Assembly (NCBI RefSeq): GCF_000756305.1
Contig: NZ_JRFE01000010.1
Location: 21,932-68,037, forward strand
Source: Myxosarcina sp. GI1
Lineage (GTDB): Bacteria > Cyanobacteriota > Cyanobacteriia > Cyanobacteriales > Xenococcaceae
Direction: 5' to 3'
Length of the DNA stretch: 46,106 bases
Shown: positions 33,466 to 42,271 of the stretch, piece by piece
How positions within the stretch are numbered: the stretch's first letter is position 1
Layout of the letters: the number at the start of each line of letters is the position of its first letter
Program-made: the position numbers and the translations under genes
The notes under the pieces: generated by a model
What the model was told of the DNA's origin: nothing
Seen by the model: the letters and a program-made list of their open reading frames with translations, nothing else
Database searches by the model: none

Positions 33466-33909
33466 CTAGAGATTTACCGTGTCTGGATGAACGGCAACGA
33501 TTTCTCGGTATCTTTTAAAATCTCGCACGTTTATGGTGAGAACGTGAGTGAGTTCGTTCACGATACAGGCTGCCACCAATCTGGCATCGTGAACGTTTAC
33601 CCCTTTGATAGCATAAAGTTCGACCAGTTTCCGCCATTGTTGATAGATCTCTGGCAGGTCTGGTTTTAAAGGTAAAAGGTTTTCAATTTTGGCGACTTCG
33701 GTACTAGCTTGCTTTGGTGTCATGCCTAACCCGTTTTTATCCAGTGGTCTAGTGCAGACGTTCCAGAACTCAATAATGTTTTGTGGTGCAACATAAAGCT
33801 TTTCACCTCGTGCCAAAAGAGCTGCTACTGCTTCCACCGCAATCGGGTACATCGGGTGGTCTGGCTGGCAACTGCGTAACAGAATATTCGTGTCTACCAA
33901 ATAACTCAT
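33466..33909 (-). CDS. VapC-type PIN toxin
   Basis: 147 residues with the PIN acids: Asp6 of YLVDTNILLR, Glu in NIIEFWNVCTRP, and Asp in VHDARLVAACI, then LTHVLTINVRDFKRY. This is the classic VapC order. VapC toxins cleave tRNA or rRNA with Mg. The start overlaps the end of the upstream gene by one base (TAATG), so the two are translated together. Confidence 0.85.
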   Translation of the reverse strand: MSYLVDTNILLRSCQPDHPMYPIAVEAVAALLARGEKLYVAPQNIIEFWNVCTRPLDKNGLGMTPKQASTEVAKIENLLPLKPDLPEIYQQWRKLVELYAIKGVNVHDARLVAACIVNELTHVLTINVRDFKRYREIVAVHPDTVNL

Positions 33910-34244
33910 TACAGCCGTTCGTCGCTGTAGATGCTTTCCCTACTTATCGCTTCATCGCTTAATAACGGCAGTCCGCGACGGTGACTATCAGCCCATTCTC
34001 TAAAAGCTACGACTTTTTTTGCTGCTGACAACTCCGAGCGACTCTCAGCTTCTGGTGCTGTAGATAAATCTCGTGCCAAATCGACAAGCTCTCCCTCTTC
34101 TGTGTCGAGCCATTTTAATACAGCTTGTTTGATTTGTTCTGCTGGCAAACTCTGAACACGAGCGGCTATTGTTTGCCTAATGTTGGTTTCTTTCACAGAG
34201 AACGACTCGCTAGTTAGAGTTTTATACAATATAATTGTAACCAT
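33909..34244 (-). CDS. antitoxin partner of the PIN toxin
   Basis: 111 residues, no clear DNA-binding motif. Acidic, helical (RQTIAARVQSLPAEQIKQAV, LKWLDTEEGELVDLARDL). The end, WADSHRRGLPLLSDEAISRE, is typical of the toxin-wrapping tail of small VapB-like antitoxins (the SRESIYxDE type). The one-base overlap with the VapC gene supports this. The exact start is uncertain; several in-frame starts exist. Confidence 0.65.
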   Translation of the reverse strand: MVTIILYKTLTSESFSVKETNIRQTIAARVQSLPAEQIKQAVLKWLDTEEGELVDLARDLSTAPEAESRSELSAAKKVVAFREWADSHRRGLPLLSDEAISRESIYSDERL

Positions 34245-34422
34245 TTCTTCAACGGGATAATTTTAAGTATCCCGACGTGATTTAAAGTGAAAAATAGTAG
34301 AGAGAAGATGCGTAGCACAGCCATGCAGTAGCTTTATTGTCACATTAAATTTTTAAGCGATACCCAAAATGACTGAGACAACGCACATTGAATTTGAAGA
34401 GGATTCTTAGTACGCATAATAA

Positions 34423-34742
34423 AAGAAACGAAACGACAAAATCTTACCAAGTCAAAGATAACAGAGCTAATGCAGACATCTTTGACGTAGTTAGACCGAA
34501 TACTCTTGGCAACACTAGGATTTAACAGGCAACGCCAGTATCTTCTTATACAAATCTTCTAAGTAAATTTCTCTATTATCTGACTGCCTGAGTATACAGG
34601 TATTTTCCCGCTGTGAGCTCACATTAATACAGGAAAAAAATTATGGCGCAAACGTTTATCACATCAGCTCCAACTCAATTCAATCTGATAGAGGCAACAG
34701 TTGATGAGATTACAAAAGCCTTTGAATTTGGTGCTCTCACAG
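34423..34742. repeat. left arm of a ~320-bp inverted duplication (amidase promoter and 5' end)
   Basis: Nearly identical to the reverse complement of 39140-39458 up to codon ~33 of the amidase gene, then the similarity drops at once. It includes the whole upstream region, so both genes share one promoter sequence, including the segment with CCTGAGTATACAGGT before the start. Confidence 0.9.
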
Positions 34743-36841
34743 CTGAGGAGTTAGTAAAACTTTATCTCAATCGAATTGAAGCTTATGAAAACGCGGGACC
34801 TAGACTAAACGCAGTTACTTATATTAATCCCGATGCCTTAAAGGTTGCCAAAGCTTTAGATGAAGCATTTCAGGCTGGAGAAATTAAAAGTCCCATCCAT
34901 GGAATGCCCGTGCTGTTGAAGGACAATATTGATACCTTTGACATGCCAACTTCCAATGGTTCGGTCATTCTCAAGGATGCAATTCCGCCAGATGACGCTT
35001 TTATTACTCAATCTCTGCGGGATGCCGGAGCAATTATCCTGGGTAAAGCATCCATGGGGGAATTTGCGGGGGGTCCTTACAGCACCCTTGATGGGCAAAT
35101 GAAAAATCCCTACGACTTTATCCGCGACACTGGCGGCTCTAGTAGTGGTTCTGCAGCTTCAACTGCTGCAAACTTTGCCACTTTTGCTGTGGGTACTGAT
35201 ACCAGCACTTCTGTTCGGGGTCCTGCTTCCTATCAGGGATTGGTTGGGATACGACCTACCACTGGAGTCATTAGCCGTGATGGCATCGCTCCCAAAAACT
35301 TAACCTTCGATACGGCAGGACCAATTGCTCGTACCGTCACTGATGCGGCACTATTGATGAACGAACTGGCAGGAATCGACCCAAACGATCCCTTGACCCC
35401 AAATAGTGAGGAGCTAATCTCTGAAGATTATACGGACTTTCTAGTCAAAGGTTCGCTAAAAGGAGCACGCATTGGTGTGGCTCGAGATTTCTTTGGGGGC
35501 GATCCTGAGATTGATGCCTTAGCCGAAGAGGCGATCTCAACCCTAGAAGAACTGGGAGCAGAAATTGTTGACCCAGTCAATTTCGACCCCGAGTTCCTTG
35601 AATTCTACGTTGAGAATGGTACTCCCAACATTCGGCAAATTGCAGATTACCGATTCCAGGAGGATTGGGAAGAATATCTCGCTACTTTCGGTCCAGAGGT
35701 GCCGAAAACCGTTGAGGAATTCCTCGAAATTTACGAAACGGAGGTGAGCAACTCTTCACTGCCACCAGCAGAGAGCGTTATTGATTTGTTAGAGCGTTCC
35801 CTGGATAATTCTACCGACGACCCAGCCTATGCGAATCTCCTTGAAAATGTTCTGCCTACAGCCGCCGAGCTAAAATTAGCTCTCTTCGATTCTTTTGAAC
35901 TGGATGCGCTGGTTTTTCCCTATCAGCCCACGTTTGCTCCTCCTATCAGCAACCCTGTTTATTCAGTCGAAGACCCCGATTTTGTGGACTCGGATGTTCC
36001 CCAATCGGCAATTCTTGCGGGTTATAGTTCACCTGGATTTCCTAGTATGGTAGTACCTATGGGTTTTGGCTCCCAAGGATTACCTACCTCCCTCGGTTTC
36101 TTAGGACGCCCTTACGAAGAAGGAAAATTGATAAGCTACGCCTACGACTACGAGCAGGAAACTATGTTACGGGAACCACCACCCCTGTTACCCGCCCTAG
36201 AGGGTGAAGAGTTTGAATATGTCACTGAGGTGTTGGCACTGGGCGAAGCAACTGATGACACAATTGTTGCTGGCGAGCTTACCAATTTTGACGGTAATGC
36301 CGATACGGTTGTTGCCGATGTCGGAGATGACTTGATTGACACTACTGCTGCAATAAGTGGCGGAAATCGAATCTATGGCGGCGATGGCGACGATACCATT
36401 TTGGTAGACCTCAACGACGAAGCTTATGGCGAGAGTGGCGAGGATGTTTTAGATGCTGCTCGGGGTCGGGGAGGAAATCTTCTCTCTGGAGGATTGGACG
36501 ATGATGAACTTTATGCAACTACAGGAGATCGGCTCTTTGGCGATGAAGGTGATGACAAGCTATTTGTTGGTGAGGAGGGCGACGTTCTTCTAACAGGAGG
36601 TTCGGAGGCAGACCAATTCTGGATTGCGAACGAGTTCCTTCCGATGGCTCCAAGTGAAGTGGCTGATTTTGAAGACGGAGTTGATGTCATAGGATTCAAA
36701 GAGACTGGACTGAAATTTGAAGACCTTTCCATAGAGCAAATTGGTTCTGACACGTCAATTAGTGTTGGAGATCTAGCAGTTGCAACGTTTTTAAACACTG
36801 AAGCCACTGCCTTAACAGCAGCAGATTTCGCCTTTACTTGA
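34643..36841 (+). CDS. amidase-signature enzyme with RTX tail (copy 1)
   Basis: 732 residues. Amidase-signature domain ~1-515 with Lys93 (VLLKDNIDT), cis-Ser166 (DTGGSSSGSA) and nucleophile Ser190 (GTDTSTSVRGPASYQG); spacing 166 to 190 equals that of FAAH. The oxyanion loop reads TSTS rather than the usual GGS. The tail (~540-690) has degenerate RTX repeats (GGDGDDTILV, GDEGDDKLFV) and ends in a VADFEDGVDVI...LTAADFAF type I secretion tail, so it should be exported and bind calcium. Substrate unknown. The first ~33 residues are almost identical to copy 2, while the rest is clearly diverged. Confidence 0.85.
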   Translation: MAQTFITSAPTQFNLIEATVDEITKAFEFGALTAEELVKLYLNRIEAYENAGPRLNAVTYINPDALKVAKALDEAFQAGEIKSPIHGMPVLLKDNIDTFDMPTSNGSVILKDAIPPDDAFITQSLRDAGAIILGKASMGEFAGGPYSTLDGQMKNPYDFIRDTGGSSSGSAASTAANFATFAVGTDTSTSVRGPASYQGLVGIRPTTGVISRDGIAPKNLTFDTAGPIARTVTDAALLMNELAGIDPNDPLTPNSEELISEDYTDFLVKGSLKGARIGVARDFFGGDPEIDALAEEAISTLEELGAEIVDPVNFDPEFLEFYVENGTPNIRQIADYRFQEDWEEYLATFGPEVPKTVEEFLEIYETEVSNSSLPPAESVIDLLERSLDNSTDDPAYANLLENVLPTAAELKLALFDSFELDALVFPYQPTFAPPISNPVYSVEDPDFVDSDVPQSAILAGYSSPGFPSMVVPMGFGSQGLPTSLGFLGRPYEEGKLISYAYDYEQETMLREPPPLLPALEGEEFEYVTEVLALGEATDDTIVAGELTNFDGNADTVVADVGDDLIDTTAAISGGNRIYGGDGDDTILVDLNDEAYGESGEDVLDAARGRGGNLLSGGLDDDELYATTGDRLFGDEGDDKLFVGEEGDVLLTGGSEADQFWIANEFLPMAPSEVADFEDGVDVIGFKETGLKFEDLSIEQIGSDTSISVGDLAVATFLNTEATALTAADFAFT

Positions 36842-37019
36842 TTCGGCTTCTCGGTCTAAAACTAGCGAAGCTGACATGTCGGGCAAGTAAAATGCCACAT
36901 TATCAAAGGGAAACTGTATGTATTACAGCAATTATGCTTAAAGAGCATTTTTAGTCGTCCCAAACATCACTCATCTGCAAAATAATTGCCCCTCATGTCA
37001 CGTTCGTGCTTATTTTCTT

Positions 37020-39239
37020 CTAACCCAATGCTTCGTTGGCAAAGACAAAATTATCGGCACTAAGGTCGTTGGCATTAATTCCTGAAAGAACTGCCAGGTC
37101 TCGCTCGAAAGCGTTGAGCGTTGTATCCGAGCCATCTTGCCGTAAGTTGAAGTCTTCAAAACTCAGGTTTAAGCCTCCCAGACCGATAACGTCCTCACCT
37201 GGGGTAAAGTCAGCGATCGTGTTAGCCGATGTTGGAAGCTCGGCATTAGCAATCCAGAAGCGATCGGCACCAGCACCGCCAGTTAGAGAGTTGTTACCCC
37301 CAGCTAGAACGAAAAAGCTGTCATTTCCCGAACCACCAAAAGCGCGATCGCCACTGCCGAGAAAAAATTCATCTTTACCAGCACCTCCATAGAGGCGATT
37401 TTTCCCTCTGCCTACAGAAGCATCTAGCAAATCGTCACCCTTACCACCGACGGCGAAATCCTCTATGCCGACAATAACTTCATCATCACCAGCACCACCA
37501 TAGATGCGATTACTGCCAGTAAGAGCCTGGGAAGTATCGACGAGATCTTCCCCCGCACCAGCAAAGACGAGATCGCCGTTGCCATCGAAATCTGCTAGTA
37601 ACTCTGGAGCGATCTCATCATCCTCTGCGTCCCCATAAACAGTCACCTCAGTGAGATATTCAAACTCTTCCCCAGGCAATGGGGGCGTACTTTCAGGAGC
37701 AACTCGAAATTTGGTTGCCTGCTCGTAGGAATAGGCTAAGCCCAGGATGGTCGGTTCGCTGTAAGGACGACCCGTAAAGGACATAGTAACTGGCAATCCC
37801 CCTTCGCTAGTTCCGGTTGGAACCGTAACATCGGGAAGACCAGTAGAGCTTGCCAACTCCACTTGTCGGGTCGGAGGATCTTCTAGGGGACTGACAAAGG
37901 TAGGATCGGTTGTTTCTGGTAGAGGACGAGCGAAGGTTCCGATGGTTGGAAAGACAAAAGCATCTAAATCGTTGCTATCTAAGACTTCTAGTAAAGTGTT
38001 CCTTATCGAAGGAGTCACGTTTTCTGCTACATCGAGATAATCTGGAGCGGACAAGCTGCCCGACAAGCTAGAGCGGAGGGTGTCTACTATAGTTGATGGA
38101 GTTTCAGAATTAGCGATTTCTGGAGACTCAAGAACCGCAATCAGTTCTTCTACCGTTTTAGGATACTCAGCTCCTAGTGTCGCCAAGTAATCGTCGAAAT
38201 AGGGTTTTAGTTCTGCTTCAGTTGCTGTTCCGTAAGTGATGTCTACGTCGGAAAGAAAGCTTTCATCGAAGGAGATGTCAACAGTCGTTGCCCCCAGCTC
38301 TTCCATCTCGTTCAGAGCTTCCTCAGCTAGCCGATTGACTTCTGGGTCGGCAGCATCGCCAAAAAAATTGCTCACGACCCCTAGGCGGGCTCCTTCAAGA
38401 TCGTCTAAGTCTAAAAATTGAGTGTAGTCTTTGTAGAAGCGATCGCGTCGAACGGTAGGAGGGGCAATTTTAGTACTAGTACTGGGATTGTCGGGATCGA
38501 ATCCCACCATAGCACCCAAGGTTATTGCGGCATCTGTCACCGTGCGCGCCATTGGTCCGCCCATATCCCGCGAGGGGGTAAAGGGGATAATGCCATCTGT
38601 ACTGACTAAGCCACGGGTGGGTCGAACGCCTACTAGACCCTGAAATGACGATGGTGTGCGAATAGAGCCGCCCGTATCGCTTCCCGTTCCGACAGTCGCA
38701 AAATTAGCAGCGATCGCCGCTCCCGTACCCCCACTCGAGCCACCCGACTGGCGATTTAACTGATAGGGATCGAGCACCTGCCCTTCTAGAGAACCGTATC
38801 CCTGTCCAGAGATGGCAAACTCATCTAAATTCGCTTTGCCAAAGATGACGGCTCCAGCATCTCGCAAATTGGCGACTGCAAAGGCATCATCCGGCGGAAC
38901 TGAGCCAGCAAGAGCATCAGAGCCACCTGTTGTTGGTACGTCGAAAGTATCGTAGTTATCTTTCAGGAGTACGGGAATTCCAGCCAAGGCTCCTAAGTCT
39001 TTTCCGACGAAGCGTTCTCGGTCGATTTCCCTGGCAATTTCCAGGGCATTGGGGTTGAGATTAATAATGGAATTGAGCTTCGGTCCTGAGTCATCGTAAG
39101 CTTCGATGCGGTTGCGATAGAGTTGAACCAACTCCTCCGCTGTGAGAGCACCAAATTCAAAGGCTTTTGTAATCTCATCAACTGTTGCCTCTATCAGATT
39201 GAATTGAGTTGGAGCTGATGTGATAAACGTTTGCGCCAT
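37020..39239 (-). CDS. amidase-signature enzyme with RTX tail (copy 2)
   Basis: 739 residues. Amidase domain with Lys93 (VLLKDNYDT), cis-Ser168 (SGGSSGGTGAA) and nucleophile Ser192 in the textbook loop GSDTGGSIRTPSSFQGL. The C-terminal ~190 residues carry RTX-like repeats (GGAGDDEVIV, GGAGKDEFFL, GGSGNDSFFV) and the tail IADFTPGEDVIGL...LSADNFVF, again a type I secretion form. It is convergent with copy 1, 178 bases apart. Amidase-signature enzymes hydrolyse amides such as indoleacetamide, nicotinamide or fatty amides; which is used here is not visible. Confidence 0.85.
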   Translation of the reverse strand: MAQTFITSAPTQFNLIEATVDEITKAFEFGALTAEELVQLYRNRIEAYDDSGPKLNSIINLNPNALEIAREIDRERFVGKDLGALAGIPVLLKDNYDTFDVPTTGGSDALAGSVPPDDAFAVANLRDAGAVIFGKANLDEFAISGQGYGSLEGQVLDPYQLNRQSGGSSGGTGAAIAANFATVGTGSDTGGSIRTPSSFQGLVGVRPTRGLVSTDGIIPFTPSRDMGGPMARTVTDAAITLGAMVGFDPDNPSTSTKIAPPTVRRDRFYKDYTQFLDLDDLEGARLGVVSNFFGDAADPEVNRLAEEALNEMEELGATTVDISFDESFLSDVDITYGTATEAELKPYFDDYLATLGAEYPKTVEELIAVLESPEIANSETPSTIVDTLRSSLSGSLSAPDYLDVAENVTPSIRNTLLEVLDSNDLDAFVFPTIGTFARPLPETTDPTFVSPLEDPPTRQVELASSTGLPDVTVPTGTSEGGLPVTMSFTGRPYSEPTILGLAYSYEQATKFRVAPESTPPLPGEEFEYLTEVTVYGDAEDDEIAPELLADFDGNGDLVFAGAGEDLVDTSQALTGSNRIYGGAGDDEVIVGIEDFAVGGKGDDLLDASVGRGKNRLYGGAGKDEFFLGSGDRAFGGSGNDSFFVLAGGNNSLTGGAGADRFWIANAELPTSANTIADFTPGEDVIGLGGLNLSFEDFNLRQDGSDTTLNAFERDLAVLSGINANDLSADNFVFANEALG

Positions 39240-39458
39240 AATTTTTTCCTGTATTAATGTGAGCTCACAGCGGGAAAATACCTGTATACTCAGGCAGTCA
39301 GATAATAGAGAACTTTACTTAGAGGATTTGTATAAGAAGATACTGGCGTTGCCTGTTAAATCCTAGTGTTGCCAAGAGTATTCGGTCTAACTACGTCAAA
39401 GATGTCTGCATTAGCTCTGCCATCTTTGACGTAGTAAGATTTTGTCGTTTCATTTCTT
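39140..39458. repeat. right arm of the inverted duplication
   Basis: Reverse complement of 34423-34742 with few mismatches. The arm ends exactly where the 13-bp hairpin at 39459 begins. Confidence 0.9.
39390..39435. repeat. 15-bp perfect inverted repeat upstream of amidase copy 2
   Basis: ACTACGTCAAAGATG (39390-39404) and CATCTTTGACGTAGT (39421-39435) with a 16-base loop. In the left copy only the arm at 34477-34490 is intact; the other arm is mutated. Confidence 0.85.
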
Positions 39459-39497
39459 GGCGTTGGTGAATGCGTATTGCTAAAATTCACCAACGCC
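39459..39497. repeat. 13-bp perfect hairpin at the boundary of the duplication
   Basis: GGCGTTGGTGAAT (39459-39471) and ATTCACCAACGCC (39485-39497) around 13 bases. It abuts the end of the inverted duplication and overlaps the start of a coding scrap. Confidence 0.85.
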
Positions 39498-39614
39498 ACC
39501 GATTTTTCTGTATCTGCTGAGGTATCAGCAGATGGAAACCTAGTGCTTCATGGCTCAGGAGTAGAAAAAGATATTAAAGGTAGCTTGACATTTAATTTTA
39601 AAAGAAAAGTTTAA
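39489..39614 (+). pseudogene. C-terminal coding scrap of an unknown protein
   Basis: 41 codons (TNATDFSVSAEVSADGNLVL, HGSGVEKDIKGSLTFNFKRK) ending in TAA and followed by a strong terminator. This looks like the end of a real beta-rich protein cut off by the rearrangement to its left. Family unknown. Confidence 0.4.
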
Positions 39615-39630
39615 AAGCTGTTATGGGACC

Positions 39631-39664
39631 AATTCCCCGTTATTCACTTTTCGGGGAATTTTTT
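39631..39664 (+). terminator. strong intrinsic terminator
   Basis: AATTCCCCG and CGGGGAATT form a 9-bp perfect stem followed by six T. It serves the truncated gene just before it. Confidence 0.85.
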
Positions 39665-39777
39665 CTGCGAGACTTATTATTAGAGCTTTTAAAGAGTTTA
39701 AATCGAGTTAATTTGAATAAACTTAGCTATTGCCATATTTCTGTATTTCTTTATTTGTTAGTAATCGTAAATAAAGA

Positions 39778-39915
39778 ATGATTATTGCGGTACAGAATCA
39801 AAAGGGAGGAGTTGGGAAAACTACTTTAGTAATACATATAGCTCAAACTTTGGCGATGAAAAAATTTACTGTATTGCTAGTAGATGCAGATTGTCAAGGC
39901 TCGGCTCGCGATTGA
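39778..39915 (+). pseudogene. ParA N-terminal stump
   Basis: 45 codons: MIIAVQNQKGGVGKTTLVIH, IAQTLAMKKFTVLLVDADCQ and GSARD, then TGA. It has the deviant Walker A KGGVGKTT and the Walker A' region DADxQGSA of plasmid-partition ATPases (normally 190-260 residues). Immediately after, the sequence switches to a SWIM-gene fragment on the other strand. This is evidence for an integrated and rearranged plasmid. Confidence 0.85.
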
Positions 39916-39930
39916 ACAGCAGCTAGAACT

Positions 39931-40554
39931 CTATAGCAAGCAAGTATCTTTAAAGGGATTACGAACGGTAAATACTTCTTTGTTGTAGAGATAAGGTCAG
40001 GACTTACGCACTCAGTTTTCGGTTAAGACTGGTAAAAAGGTTAAGGGGCAAGGGTAGGCGGCTACCGCCGCGCATCTCTTTATTTAAGACAAAAAAGAGA
40101 TGCGGCGCAGGTGCGCCCTGGATTTATTTTTCCCTTTGTCCTTTCCTATTCCCCCTCTCAAAAGCTCAATTTCAATTTTCCATTGAACTGCGTAAGCTGA
40201 CTGATAGACACATCTCAATCAAAACTAAAAGCTAAGTAACACAGTGCAGAGAGTGAACACGAGAAAAGAATAACTGGTCATGATAATCGGCTTTGGCTCG
40301 ACGGCTAGCAAAACAACGTTTAGTCAGCTGCGTAAGTCCTGAAGATGTTACTTCTAAGTTTTTGCTTCAGCTCTACGCCAATCGGCAAAGTGCTGGCAAA
40401 AATCTTTCTTGGAGATAAACTTGGCTCGGCGAGCGCAGATTCTGACGAGGATAATATTCTGCCAAATTTCGAGATTCTTAATAAGTAAAGGATCTATATT
40501 TAATATTCTGGCAGCAGCAGCATTAGAATAAACTAGGTTTTGTGCAATCGACAT
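39931..40554 (-). pseudogene. second SWIM-gene copy, split by a MITE-like insertion
   Basis: From ATG 40554 the frame matches the gene at 29040 (MSIAQNLVYSNAAAARILNI, KKDFCQHFADWRR) up to 40354. After the insert at 39997-40342 the homology resumes (PYLYNKEVFTVRNPFKDT) and breaks off at 39931 against the ParA stump. The zinc-ligand half of the protein is lost. The 24 codons upstream of 40554 in the long ORF are not conserved. Confidence 0.75.
39997..40342. mobile_element. 346-bp MITE-like element with 14-bp terminal inverted repeats
   Basis: TCAGGACTTACGCA (39997-40010) and TGCGTAAGTCCTGA (40329-40342) are perfect inverted ends, of a type common on cyanobacterial insertion sequences. It carries an internal 11-bp hairpin (CGCATCTCTTT 40071-40081, AAAGAGATGCG 40094-40104) and no gene. 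It splits the SWIM-gene copy. The target duplication is not clear. Confidence 0.8.
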
Positions 40555-40555
40555 T

Positions 40556-40645
40556 GCACTAAAAGAAGCGGTTGAGGACAGCGAAAACTGGATTCGTCGC
40601 CACGAAATTCTCAAAACGGCACAAGTCATTTATGAGCAGGGATAG
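40556..40645 (+). pseudogene. 29-codon coding scrap
   Basis: ALKEAVEDSENWIRRHEILK and TAQVIYEQG, ending in TAG. It faces the start of the SWIM-gene copy, which suggests a recombination junction near 40555. Parent unknown. Confidence 0.3.
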
Positions 40646-40801
40646 AGCCTCACTTCTAGATATTGTCAACATTTCCTAACCCTAACACCTACACCCAATC
40701 TCAACCTACAAATTAAATGCGCGACAGCTTACTTTAGGCATGGTCGGTACTTCTGAAACTAAGAAAAAAACTCAGGGTTTATGCCCTGAGCTTATAGTTA
40801 T

Positions 40802-41182
40802 CTATCTGTTGAATCTTTTAGCACTACGCTCTCTATTTAGTTCCAGCAAACGTTCTAGAGTTAGAGTTTTCTCAATTCGCTCTTTGGCATATTCAACCAT
40901 TTCTTCGACGCTAGCTTTGACAAAAGCTGCGTCATATTCAGAGATAAATTCTTGCCAGGCTTCCGAGTAAAGCTGTCGAATGATCTCTTCGGGAATATCG
41001 CCTCTTTCTACTGCACCCGATGCGATCGCGTCGGAGAGAATATTGTTTTTGGTTCTGTCCCAAATTAACTGGCGTAAGCTATAGAATACTGCCTGCCACT
41101 TACGAAAAGCAGCTTTTCTTTCTTGTTCTTTAAGTGTAGGAACTTGAAATCTAGAAGATAGAGCATTGTGATTAATAGTCAT
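40802..41182 (-). CDS. hypothetical protein, 126 residues (copy 2 of plasmid block)
   Basis: Same length and strongly similar to the product of 29626-30006 (LKEQERKAAFRKWQAVFYSL, ERGDIPEEIIRQLYSEAWQE, ending RSAKRFNR). Differences are mostly conservative, as expected for an old duplicate or for two related plasmids. The gene is intact, while the SWIM gene behind it is broken. Confidence 0.65.
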   Translation of the reverse strand: MTINHNALSSRFQVPTLKEQERKAAFRKWQAVFYSLRQLIWDRTKNNILSDAIASGAVERGDIPEEIIRQLYSEAWQEFISEYDAAFVKASVEEMVEYAKERIEKTLTLERLLELNRERSAKRFNR

Positions 41183-41512
41183 GGAATAAAACTCCTTAAA
41201 GAAAATAAAAACAATTTACGCTCTCTAAGGAACGGAGCGAGTCAAGGGTCTGCCGCCAGGCAAATTTTCTACACAAAATGGGGTGTGGGGTATCCCCACA
41301 TTAATAACCAAATTTCCCTTGTACCGCGTAGTTACAATAGGAATGCTGTTGTTGTGCGCCGCAGGCACGACTTTAGCCGTCACCCCAAGGGGGACGATTA
41401 GCGCAAGGGGGTCATGAAAGACAATACGCGAAGCGACCACATAAAGTTAGGTTGGTTAACTTAGGATAAGAAAAGGAAGGGTTGTATAGAGACTAAAGAA
41501 AGAAAAAATATT
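41183..41512. other. gene-free spacer
   Basis: Holds a small hairpin TGTGGGG/CCCCACA at 41284-41300. The open frames across it have low-complexity translations and I do not accept them as genes. Confidence 0.4.
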
Positions 41513-41779
41513 ATGAAAATTACTGTCGATCTACCCGATAAACTAACAGAAAAGATTGGACAACAGTGGGGAGATTTATCCAAAAAAGTTTTAGATAATA
41601 TCGCTTTAGAAGCTTATAAAAGTAAGATTATCAGTACGGCAGAGCTTGGAGAAATCCTTGGTTTTTCCTCCCGTTTAGAAATTTATGATTTTTTGAAAAA
41701 GTCTGGAGTTTATCTCAATTACGAGCGAGAAGATTTGGAAGAAGATATAGAAACAATAAAACAATTAAGAAATAAATGA
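41513..41779 (+). CDS. UPF0175 antitoxin
   Basis: 88 residues. MKITVDLPDKLTEKIGQQWG at the start, then LEAYKSKIISTAELGEILGF and SRLEIYDFLKKSGVYLNY, the UPF0175 helix-turn-helix-like pattern. These proteins partner DUF3368 toxins; one follows after three bases. This is the intact counterpart of the broken gene at 25181-25471. Confidence 0.85.
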   Translation: MKITVDLPDKLTEKIGQQWGDLSKKVLDNIALEAYKSKIISTAELGEILGFSSRLEIYDFLKKSGVYLNYEREDLEEDIETIKQLRNK

Positions 41780-41782
41780 TTA

Positions 41783-42271
41783 ATGATAGTTGTAGCTGAT
41801 ACTTCTTGCATTTGCTATTTAATCTTAATCGATTGTATTGAGCTTCTGTCACAATTATACGGAAGTGTCATTATTCCCAATGCTGTCTATTTAGAGTTAC
41901 AAGCAGATAACACCCCTGTTCGAGTCAAACAATGGATTCAAGATTACCCTCAATGGCTAAAAGTTGAATCTGTTGAGATGATTATGAACTATGAGCTAGA
42001 CAGGCTGGACAAAGGGGAGATAGAGGCTATTATCTTAGCGGAAAGATGTCAGTCTGACTTGCTAATTGTTGACGATCGCTTGGCAAGAACCATTGCTAGA
42101 AAAAGAGGCTTGAAAATCACGGGACTATTAGGAGTTTTGTACGATGCAGCTTTAGCTGACAAAATCGATCTCGCACAAAAGTTGAAAGCTCTTCAAAATA
42201 CCAGTTTTTTCGTTAATCCCAATTTATTAAATTCGCTTTTGCAGATGTTTGAGCGAGCAAAAAATCAGTAA
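41783..42271 (+). CDS. DUF3368 PIN-like toxin
   Basis: 162 residues. MIVVADTSCICYLILIDCIE carries the first acidic residue of a PIN fold; LDKGEIEAIILAERCQSDLL and IVDDRLARTIARKRGLKITG are the DUF3368 core, followed by GVLYDAALADKIDLAQKL. Length fits the family. Probably a ribonuclease held in check by the UPF0175 protein immediately upstream. Confidence 0.85.
   Translation: MIVVADTSCICYLILIDCIELLSQLYGSVIIPNAVYLELQADNTPVRVKQWIQDYPQWLKVESVEMIMNYELDRLDKGEIEAIILAERCQSDLLIVDDRLARTIARKRGLKITGLLGVLYDAALADKIDLAQKLKALQNTSFFVNPNLLNSLLQMFERAKNQ

Noticed and set aside
36842-37019. Terminator between the two amidase genes
   Set aside because: Only a 3-4 bp stem near 36,940 with a T-run; too weak to call.
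41225-41440. 71-codon minus ORF in the spacer before the UPF0175 gene
   Set aside because: No domain, no ribosome-binding site, overlaps another equally open frame; composition does not look coding.
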